Shown here: one piece after another, positions 54,588 through 61,394 of the stretch
How the letters are laid out: every line of letters starts with the position of its first letter
Position numbering within the stretch: position 1 is the first letter of the stretch
Assembly (NCBI GenBank): GCA_000198515.1
Contig: FP929140.1
Coordinates: 2,144,527 to 2,208,526, forward strand
Source: a gamma proteobacterium HdN1
GTDB taxonomy: Bacteria > Pseudomonadota > Gammaproteobacteria > Pseudomonadales > Ketobacteraceae
Direction: 5' to 3'
DNA: 64,000 bases
The notes under the pieces: model-generated
Database searches by the model: none
What the model was told of the DNA's origin: nothing
What the model saw: the letters and a program-made list of their open reading frames with translations, nothing else
Position numbers and translations under genes: made by a program

Positions 54588-56184
54588 TCAAGAGTTTGAT
54601 TTCATCATCGTAGGAGCTGGTTCGGCCGGCTGTGTATTGGCAAACAGGCTCAGTGAAGGTGGCCGTTATACAGTTTGCGTGATTGAAGCGGGGCCCCATG
54701 ATAACAGTGGCTTTGTCAATGTTCCGTTCGGTCTGATCGGGCTGATCAAAGAGGGCAAGCGTAACTGGGGCTATAACACGGCCCCCCAGAAAGCCCTGGG
54801 GGACCGGCAACTTTACTGGCCAAGAGGGAAAACCCTCGGTGGTAGTAGCTCGATCAATGCCATGGTGTACATCCGCGGGCAACATCAGGATTACGATAGC
54901 TGGAAAGATGCCGGGGCAACAGGATGGGACTGGCAGTCTGTGCGGCCGATATTCATTGCCCATGAAAACAACGAGCAGTATCCGGCGGATGCCTGGCATG
55001 GTCGGGGCGGGCCACTGAATGTTACGCGAGTGCAGGACCCTAACCCGTTGACCGAGATCTTCATACGTGCCGGTCAGGAGCTTGGTGAGCAGCGTAACGA
55101 TGATTTCAATGGTGAAAATCAGCGCGGATTTGGTCGTTTTCAGGTAACCCAGAAGCAAGGGCGGCGCTGGAGTGCGGCGCGGGCGTTTCTCGATCCCGCC
55201 CGGGGCCGGGAGAACCTCTGCATCATGACCGATGCGCTGGTCAGCCGGGTTGTGCTTAGTGGCGACCGGGCTCGGGGAGTGGAGTACATTGATCAGCAGG
55301 GGGTGCCCCGTGTGCTGACAGCTAATCGCGAAGTGATTCTTTGCGGCGGCGCGATCAATTCACCCCAACTGCTGATGCTCTCCGGTATCGGCGATCGTGA
55401 TCATTTGAAAAGCGTCGGGGTCGATTGCCATGTCCATCTTCCGGAGGTGGGCCGCAACCTTCAGGATCATCTGGATATGACGGTTTCGATTCACGATCGC
55501 AGCCGTCAGGCCATTGGCTTCTCTCCATACTTTCTGCCACGGCTGATACGTGCCTTCTATGACTACTTTCGCTATCGACGCGGATTCCTTGCCAGCAATG
55601 CGGCTGAGGCCGGGGCCTTTGTCAATGTCGGAGGCTGCGATCGCCCGGACGTTCAACTGCATTTCCTGCCAACTTTCCTGCGTGATCATGGCAGGGAGCT
55701 GACGGGGGGGTTTGGATGTACCATCCATGTGTGTCAGGTGCGGCCAAAGAGCCGGGGATTCATCCGCTTGTCCGATAGTGACCCGCGCAGCGCGCCCGTG
55801 ATTGACCCCTGTTATCTTTCAGACAGTGATGATATCCGGGTATTACGCGAGGGTGTGAAATTGGCGCGCAGGGTGTTTCATGCCGAGGCGTTTGCTGCGA
55901 TCTTTGGCGGTGATGACCTGCCTGCCAAGGAAGTGGTGACTGATGACCAGATCGACGCGGATATACGCCAGCGTGCGGAGTCCATCTACCATCCAGTGGG
56001 AACCTGCCGTATGGGCGACGATGAGCTGGCAGTCGTGGACAGCCGGTTGCGGGTCAGAGGAATATCGGGATTGCGCGTTGCCGATGCTTCTGTTATGCCG
56101 CTGTTGATCAGTGGCAATACCAACGCCCCGTGCATGATGATCGGCGAGAAGGCCGCCATGTGTGTGCTTGAGGATAATGCCTGA
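54580..56184 (+). CDS. GMC-family flavin alcohol oxidoreductase
   Basis: About 534 aa from the GTG at 54580, which overlaps the preceding gene by eight bases; an upstream in-frame start at 54553 is less likely. It has [19 protein letters not shown] (FAD), [14 protein letters not shown] (GMC signature 1), [17 protein letters not shown] (signature 2) and the catalytic His region [10 protein letters not shown] with a C-terminal [13 protein letters not shown]. It is choline-dehydrogenase-like. In this operon it probably oxidises a hydroxyl group of a lipid intermediate to an aldehyde or ketone. Confidence 0.93.
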   Translation: MNNQEFDFIIVGAGSAGCVLANRLSEGGRYTVCVIEAGPHDNSGFVNVPFGLIGLIKEGKRNWGYNTAPQKALGDRQLYWPRGKTLGGSSSINAMVYIRGQHQDYDSWKDAGATGWDWQSVRPIFIAHENNEQYPADAWHGRGGPLNVTRVQDPNPLTEIFIRAGQELGEQRNDDFNGENQRGFGRFQVTQKQGRRWSAARAFLDPARGRENLCIMTDALVSRVVLSGDRARGVEYIDQQGVPRVLTANREVILCGGAINSPQLLMLSGIGDRDHLKSVGVDCHVHLPEVGRNLQDHLDMTVSIHDRSRQAIGFSPYFLPRLIRAFYDYFRYRRGFLASNAAEAGAFVNVGGCDRPDVQLHFLPTFLRDHGRELTGGFGCTIHVCQVRPKSRGFIRLSDSDPRSAPVIDPCYLSDSDDIRVLREGVKLARRVFHAEAFAAIFGGDDLPAKEVVTDDQIDADIRQRAESIYHPVGTCRMGDDELAVVDSRLRVRGISGLRVADASVMPLLISGNTNAPCMMIGEKAAMCVLEDNA

Positions 56185-56190
56185 GAGATG

Positions 56191-56216
56191 GCCGGCGGTT
56201 CGAGTCAACCGCCGGC
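56191..56216. terminator. Hairpin between convergent operons
   Basis: The 10-bp perfect stem GCCGGCGGTT/AACCGCCGGC has a 6-nt loop. It has no T-run on either side but sits exactly between the converging operons. Confidence 0.6.
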
Positions 56217-56241
56217 ATCCGCTAACCACCCACTGCTGTGA

Positions 56242-56655
56242 TCAGGTAATGCGATAGATCATTGAGCCGTTGGCGATCAGCTTGTCTGAGCCTTTCTCCC
56301 GGATCGAGACTTCTGAGAAAATCAGCTCTCGTCCCCGTTTTACCGCATTCGCGGTAGCGATGATGTCCTTGCCCAGCGCCGCAGCAAGGTAATTCACGGT
56401 CATGGATACGGTGGCCGCCTTCATGCCGTTCTTCGGATCATGGCCGGACCAGGCCGCCAGAGCGCCGGTCAGATCCAGCAGGCTGCTGATGGCGCCGCCA
56501 TGGAAGGCGTTGCCGCCACCAGCCAAGTCGCCACGGTATGGCAGGCAAACAACGGCCCGGTCAGTGACCACCTCGACAATCTCGATGCCAAGCAATTTCT
56601 GGAAGGGAACCTCGGGAAACATCTGTATAAGTGAGTCAACCAGCGTTTCAGTCAT
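56242..56655 (-). CDS. Hotdog-fold thioesterase (PaaI-like), 3
   Basis: A 137-aa protein with NAFHGGAISSLLDLTGALAA (HGG active-site motif) and ATVSMTVNYLAAA. The third PaaI-type thioesterase of the region, last gene of the leftward operon or separately transcribed (124-bp gap). Confidence 0.88.
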   Translation of the reverse strand: MTETLVDSLIQMFPEVPFQKLLGIEIVEVVTDRAVVCLPYRGDLAGGGNAFHGGAISSLLDLTGALAAWSGHDPKNGMKAATVSMTVNYLAAALGKDIIATANAVKRGRELIFSEVSIREKGSDKLIANGSMIYRIT

Positions 56656-56779
56656 GCGTTATTCCTTGATGGTCGAGAATATGAAACGACGGCAGATTTA
56701 TCTCTGCTGGCGATGCCGGGCTGTGCCAGAAACATCAATATATAGGATCAATTCGGCAAAGCCCGGGTTGCACGACAGG

Positions 56780-57658
56780 TCAGGCCACCCGGTTCTTGTA
56801 AACGTCGAACAGGTCACCGCCTTCGGCAAAAAGCCGCTCACGCCATGTCTGCTCCAGGTTGCGTGTGTCATGGTTGCCAGGGTGAAAGTGCCGTTGAGTG
56901 AACTCCGGCAACCGAGGCAAGATTTTCGAGACAAACCCGTTGCGGCCAAACAGCATGTTCAGGCCTTTGGCATTGTCTTTGATGCTGCCGAGCTTGCCAT
57001 CGCGGGCCAGCATCCATGCCCATGTGACACCGAGCATCGGCAGCAGCACGACAAGCGAGGCCGCAGTAGCCGCGACCCGTTCACTGTACCGGTTCCCGAC
57101 TAGTTCATAGACGTCGTAGGCTACAGACTTGTGCTCGAGTTCCTCCAGCGCATGCCATTGCCATATCTTGATCATTTCAGGGTCGGCCAGACTCTGAAAA
57201 TCCTTATCCTCAAGCAGCTGCTCTGCCAGCAGGGCGGTAAAGTGCTCCATGAAGGTGGTGGCTGCGAGCTTGGTGCTCGGCGGGAGCATTTCCAGAACTT
57301 TCAGGCCAATTTTAACGAATCGCTCGGGCGTGCGCATGTCGAAGCCACGCTCGGCAAGCAGTTCGTTCAGGCGATCATGTTCGCGCCCGTGGATGGCCTC
57401 CTGACCCATAAATCCGGAAATGGCGGCACGCTGCGCCTTGTCGGTAACCCGATTTCGAAAGTGGCGCACCGAATCCATGAAGTAACGCTCACCCGGCGGG
57501 AAAAACCCTGACAGCATGGCGAAGAACGTGGTTGCCGTGGCATTCCCGGCATAAAAGTACTTCGGGATGCTTTGTGAGAAATTAAAATCGATGTGACGCG
57601 GCGGGATGCCCACCGAGGCACCGTTGAGGTTGTTGCTGGTTTTCGCGGCTGTAGTCAT
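56780..57658 (-). CDS. PF10118-type predicted metal-dependent hydrolase (paralogue 3)
   Basis: A 292-aa protein with FPPGERYFMDS, FMGQEAIHGREH, MEHFTALLAEQ, WHALEELEHKSVAYDVY and FHPGNH in place of the usual GFHPWD. It has the same core as the paralogues at 23311 and 47791. It is fourth in the leftward operon, after the SDR. The repeated linkage to acyl-CoA and BVMO genes suggests a role in lipid or ketone metabolism, perhaps as an oxygen- or metal-dependent hydrolase, which is inference. Confidence 0.87.
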   Translation of the reverse strand: MTTAAKTSNNLNGASVGIPPRHIDFNFSQSIPKYFYAGNATATTFFAMLSGFFPPGERYFMDSVRHFRNRVTDKAQRAAISGFMGQEAIHGREHDRLNELLAERGFDMRTPERFVKIGLKVLEMLPPSTKLAATTFMEHFTALLAEQLLEDKDFQSLADPEMIKIWQWHALEELEHKSVAYDVYELVGNRYSERVAATAASLVVLLPMLGVTWAWMLARDGKLGSIKDNAKGLNMLFGRNGFVSKILPRLPEFTQRHFHPGNHDTRNLEQTWRERLFAEGGDLFDVYKNRVA

Positions 57659-57693
57659 TGCGATACTCCTTAGTTCATAATCGAAATGAGAAG

Positions 57694-58551
57694 TTAAACA
57701 GTGGTCGCTTTTGCGCCGCGACCTTTGTTCATCCGAAACAGTGTTTCAAGAGCACGCTGATACCCGGTGGGCATCAGCCGCTGGGTGGTGTCCATCAGTA
57801 CCGCATCAGCGCCGATTAACACGCGCCTTTGGTTCTTTTGCACTCCCCCGAGGATTGCTTTTGCGGCCTGTTCCGGGGTAGACATGGCGATGCGGTCAAA
57901 CATTTCGGCAATCTCGTCCTGACCACCCATGCTCATACTGCCCATTTCACCCATGCGGCTATTACGGGCAATGTTGGTCTTGACGCCGCCGGGATGGACA
58001 CAGGTGGCGCTGACGCAGCCGCCTTCGAGATCGAGTTCTTCGCGCAACGATTCAGTAAAGCCTCTGACGGCGAACTTCGCTGCATTGTAGGCAGACTGGG
58101 TTGGTACACCGATGATGCCGAATATGCTGGAGATGTTGACCACATGACCGTCGCCGGACTGCTTCAGGTGCGGAAGAAAAGCCTTGGTGCCATATACCAC
58201 ACCCCAGAAGTTGATATTCATGAGCCATTCAAAATTTTCATAGCTCATGGCCTCCACCGTTTCCCCGAGACCAACACCGGCATTGTTGATGATCAGGTTC
58301 ACCTGGCCATGTTCCTTGACAGTGTCCTCAGCGTACTGATAAACCGCAGCACGATCACCGACATCAACATGATGCAACGTTACCTTCACTCGATAGGGCT
58401 GGAGCTTGTCCAGGGTTTGCGCCAATCCCTTGTCATTGACGTCTGAAAGGGAGAGATGGCAACCGCTTTTTGCCAGGGCAATGGCGGTGGCCTGACCGAT
58501 ACCCGATCCGGCCCCGGTGATGGCAGCAACTTTGCCGGAAAAATTTTTCAT
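57694..58551 (-). CDS. Short-chain dehydrogenase/reductase
   Basis: A 285-aa classical SDR. It has TGAGSGIGQ (cofactor), NNAG, and the catalytic Ser-Tyr-Lys in ISSIFGIIGVPTQSAYNAAK. The C-terminal extension holds VLMDTTQRLMP. Next to a BVMO it probably interconverts an alcohol and the ketone that the monooxygenase uses, as in cyclohexanol-type or secondary-alcohol pathways. Its start lies 27 bp after the BVMO stop. Confidence 0.9.
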   Translation of the reverse strand: MKNFSGKVAAITGAGSGIGQATAIALAKSGCHLSLSDVNDKGLAQTLDKLQPYRVKVTLHHVDVGDRAAVYQYAEDTVKEHGQVNLIINNAGVGLGETVEAMSYENFEWLMNINFWGVVYGTKAFLPHLKQSGDGHVVNISSIFGIIGVPTQSAYNAAKFAVRGFTESLREELDLEGGCVSATCVHPGGVKTNIARNSRMGEMGSMSMGGQDEIAEMFDRIAMSTPEQAAKAILGGVQKNQRRVLIGADAVLMDTTQRLMPTGYQRALETLFRMNKGRGAKATTV

Positions 58552-58578
58552 GATATTTCCTCTTGTTAAAACTGTCGT

Positions 58579-60081
58579 TCAGGCGCCGAGCAGCGCACCG
58601 AGTATTCCCTGCTTTTTTTCCCTGAGGTTTTCGCCTTCGAAATGAAGATAACCATCTTCGAGATTGCCATAGCGCAAGGCAGGGAGGTCCCTCAGGTAAT
58701 CATCCAGATTCTGCCAGGGTATCCTGCTTCCCTGGCGTGGCAGTCTGTCGCTGGCTCGCTGAACATAGCCGGAGCGCAGGTTGAGGAAATTCATATCGGT
58801 GCCGCAACCCTCCTCATCAGTGGGGGTGACCCGGGTGGCACCAATGTCACGCATATGGTTGAGTAAGCGGCAGACAAATTCGCAGGCAATATCGGCTTTC
58901 AATGTCCAGGAGGCATTGGTATAGCCGAACACCAGCGCCATGTTAGGCACACCTTCCAGCATCAGTCCCTTGTACAACAGGGTGTCGGCCACACTGACTT
59001 CACGACCGTCGACACGCAGCGTAGCACCGCCAAACAACTGAAGATCCAGACCGGTTGCGGTAATCAGAACATCCGCGTCCAGATGGTCGCCGGACTTGAG
59101 CTTAATGCCTGTTTCCGTAATCGTGTCGATATGGTCTGTGACCACCGATGCCTTGCCTTCGCGGATAACCTTGAAGAGGTCTCCTTTCGGGACCGCGCAC
59201 ATCCGCTCTTCCCAAGGGTTGTACGTTGGCTGGAAGTGGCGCATGTCAACATTCGGGCCGAGTTGCCTGCGCGTTGCGGCCAGCAACAGTCTGCGTATTG
59301 CTTTCGGCTTGCTGAGTGACAGCCGGTAAACAGCGCGTTGCAGCATGATGTTACGTGCGCGGGCCATCCGGTAGACCACCATTTCCGGCAGAAAACGACG
59401 CAAGTTCTTGGAAATCAGATCTTCTTCGGGGACGGTTGCAACGTAGGTCGGCGAACGTTGCAGCATTACTACATGGGCGGCCTTGTCTGTCATTGCCGGC
59501 ACCAGCGTCACGGCAGTGGCGCCGCTGCCGATGACCACTACGCACTTGCCGCTGTAATCATAGTCTTCGGGCCAGTGTTGCGGATGAATCAGCTTGCCCT
59601 TGAATTTGTCGAGGCCGGGAATGTTGGGAGTGTAACCGGCATCATATTTGTAGTATCCAGTGCAATTGAATACGAAGCCGGCACGGAAGGTTTCTATCTC
59701 GCTTGTTTTTTCATTAAGAACCGTGACGTTCCAGTGACAATTTTTACTATCCCATTCTTCCGAAATGACTTTCAATCCGAAATGAATGTGTCGTTTGACG
59801 TCATAGTCGCGCGCGGTGTCTTCAATGTACGTTCGAATAGACGGGCCGTCGGCAAGCATTTTGGTTTGCGTCCAGGGACGAAAGCTATAGCCGAGCGTGA
59901 ACATGTCGGAGTCCGAGCGAATCCCAGGGTAGCGAAACAGGTCCCAGGTTCCGCCAATTCTTTCGCGCCGCTCAATAATGGCGAAACGTACGTTCGGGCA
60001 TTTCTTCTGCAGGTGGCAGGCGGCACCGATTCCGGACAGGCCGGCGCCGATGATCAGTACATCCAGATGGCGATGTTTCAT
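58579..60081 (-). CDS. Flavin monooxygenase, Baeyer-Villiger type
   Basis: A 500-aa class B flavoprotein. It has the FAD motif GAGLSG (12-17), the BVMO-type fingerprint FKGKLIHPQHWP (consensus FxGxxxHxxxWP, about 155-166), the NADPH motif GSGATAVTLVP, and FRYPGIRSDSD. It would insert oxygen next to a ketone to give an ester or lactone with NADPH and O2. Its ATG overlaps the hydrolase stop (ATGA), and the hydrolase would open that ester. AlmA/MymA-like flavin monooxygenases are the nearest functional comparison. Confidence 0.92.
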   Translation of the reverse strand: MKHRHLDVLIIGAGLSGIGAACHLQKKCPNVRFAIIERRERIGGTWDLFRYPGIRSDSDMFTLGYSFRPWTQTKMLADGPSIRTYIEDTARDYDVKRHIHFGLKVISEEWDSKNCHWNVTVLNEKTSEIETFRAGFVFNCTGYYKYDAGYTPNIPGLDKFKGKLIHPQHWPEDYDYSGKCVVVIGSGATAVTLVPAMTDKAAHVVMLQRSPTYVATVPEEDLISKNLRRFLPEMVVYRMARARNIMLQRAVYRLSLSKPKAIRRLLLAATRRQLGPNVDMRHFQPTYNPWEERMCAVPKGDLFKVIREGKASVVTDHIDTITETGIKLKSGDHLDADVLITATGLDLQLFGGATLRVDGREVSVADTLLYKGLMLEGVPNMALVFGYTNASWTLKADIACEFVCRLLNHMRDIGATRVTPTDEEGCGTDMNFLNLRSGYVQRASDRLPRQGSRIPWQNLDDYLRDLPALRYGNLEDGYLHFEGENLREKKQGILGALLGA

Positions 60082-61046
60082 GTCAATACTCCATGGTCGA
60101 AAGTCGATGAGGCATGGTGGCTGCGAGTGTGTTTTCCAGCCCTTTGCAGAAAGCCCAGCACGGCCTCAGTGAAGATTGTGTTTCTGTCCCCGGCGACCAT
60201 ATGGCCGGCCTGATTCAGCACGACATAGTGCGCATGGGGAACCAAGTCGAGCAACTCGCGAGCCCCTTGATCGCTGAGCACGTCGCTCTGGAATCCGCGA
60301 ATCAGTAGCACTGGCATGGAAAGCTTTCGGGCTGCACGCTCCAGACTGGATTTCTCGAACAGGCTTTCGCTGGTTTCAGAGGGAACGCGGGCGTAGTCCA
60401 GAAAGGCAGGATCCCAGTGCCAGTAAAGACGGCCGTCATCCCGCCGGCGCAGATTCTTGCGCAATCCTGTCAGGTCGTTCGAAGGAGGGCGGTGCGGGTT
60501 GTAGGCAGCGACGGCATCGCGCACCTGTTCAAGACTGTCGAAGCCGTCCTGATGGCGACGCATGAATTCGATGATGCGGCGCACGCCCTGTTGCTCCAGT
60601 CGTGGCGCCACGTCGACCAACACCAGTGCGGAACAGTGCAGCGAGGTATTCTCACCAAGTGCCAACATGGCTGTTAGGCCGCCCATGGAAGCACCGACGA
60701 TGATTGGTGCCATAGGCAGCGAGTGAATGACGGCGTGAAGGTCTGCGACCAGGCTTTGGGTGCTGTAATCACCTTGCGCACACCAATCGCTTTCGCCGTG
60801 CCCCCGCGCATCCAGAGTGATGGCGCAGTAGCCCGCTCGGGCAAGAGTATTCGCCGTATCGGCCCAGGCATGGCGTGTTTGGCCTCCGCCGTGAAGCAGC
60901 AGTACGATGGGGGCAGTGAACGCGCCGTATTGACTGGCCCGGAGCACAATACCATTGGCACCGACAAAAAGTGTCGGTTTCGCTGACGAAGTCGACGAAT
61001 CCTTTTTCCCGTACGAACCGGTGGATGGGGTGAAACTGGATGTCAT
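60078..61046 (-). CDS. Alpha/beta hydrolase (esterase/lipase-like)
   Basis: About 322 aa from the ATG at 61044-61046 (GGAGG 5 nt upstream); a longer start at 61076 is less well supported. It has the oxyanion motif LLHGGGQTRHAW, the nucleophile elbow VGASMGGLTAML (Ser), a late Asp near GFQSDVLSDQG, and the catalytic His in NQAGHMVAGD. First gene of the leftward operon, coupled to the BVMO. A role in ester or lactone hydrolysis fits. Confidence 0.92.
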   Translation of the reverse strand: MTSSFTPSTGSYGKKDSSTSSAKPTLFVGANGIVLRASQYGAFTAPIVLLLHGGGQTRHAWADTANTLARAGYCAITLDARGHGESDWCAQGDYSTQSLVADLHAVIHSLPMAPIIVGASMGGLTAMLALGENTSLHCSALVLVDVAPRLEQQGVRRIIEFMRRHQDGFDSLEQVRDAVAAYNPHRPPSNDLTGLRKNLRRRDDGRLYWHWDPAFLDYARVPSETSESLFEKSSLERAARKLSMPVLLIRGFQSDVLSDQGARELLDLVPHAHYVVLNQAGHMVAGDRNTIFTEAVLGFLQRAGKHTRSHHASSTFDHGVLT

Positions 61047-61076
61047 GGCCACCTCCATTCTGTATGAGCACAACAA

Positions 61077-61099
61077 ATTATGATTGGTCGGCCAACCAA
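61077..61099 (-). promoter_or_regulatory. TetR-type operator and promoter of the leftward operon
   Basis: TTGGTCGGCCAACCAA (61084-61099) is a 16-bp palindrome with a single unmatched pair. On the minus strand CATAAT (61077-61082) is a -10 box. It lies about 38 bp upstream of the hydrolase start. The same motif, 13 of 16 positions, lies in the promoter at 47701. Confidence 0.75.
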
Positions 61100-61303
61100 A
61101 TAATAGTCTAAAGAAGTCCAGCTGGCAAAGCGTTTCTAGCGGCCGCCCGTACAGGCTTCTACTTTTTGTCTTTTTATCCGGAAGTGCACCTTAAATCCAG
61201 CGTGTGAACGCCGGATACAACAGACACGAGGAGGCCTTCGGGAGCTGGGCCGCGAAATGAAACAGTCCCTTCTGAAAAGTCGCCTGACGCCGTCACAAAA
61301 GAA

Positions 61304-61334
61304 AATGCCAGTCAGGGATTAACTGACTGGCATT
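61304..61334 (-). terminator. Terminator of the Ig-like gene
   Basis: The 12-bp perfect stem AATGCCAGTCAG/CTGACTGGCATT has a 7-nt loop. On the minus strand it is followed by TTCTTTTG, as expected after the leftward gene ending at 61395. Confidence 0.8.
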
Positions 61335-61394
61335 ACCCCATAACGGGGCCAAATGGCGTATGCCCGGGGGCATAACGGCGAGTCGGCTTTCGCT

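Noticed and set aside
59338..60213. 291-codon frame antisense to the BVMO
   Set aside because: The BVMO strand carries all conserved motifs; the antisense product has none.
47791..61046. Direct equivalence to the mycobacterial mymA operon
   Set aside because: The monooxygenase, hydrolase, SDR and ligase match in kind, but gene order, the GMC, PF10118 and BtrH_N genes differ, so only an analogy is justified.
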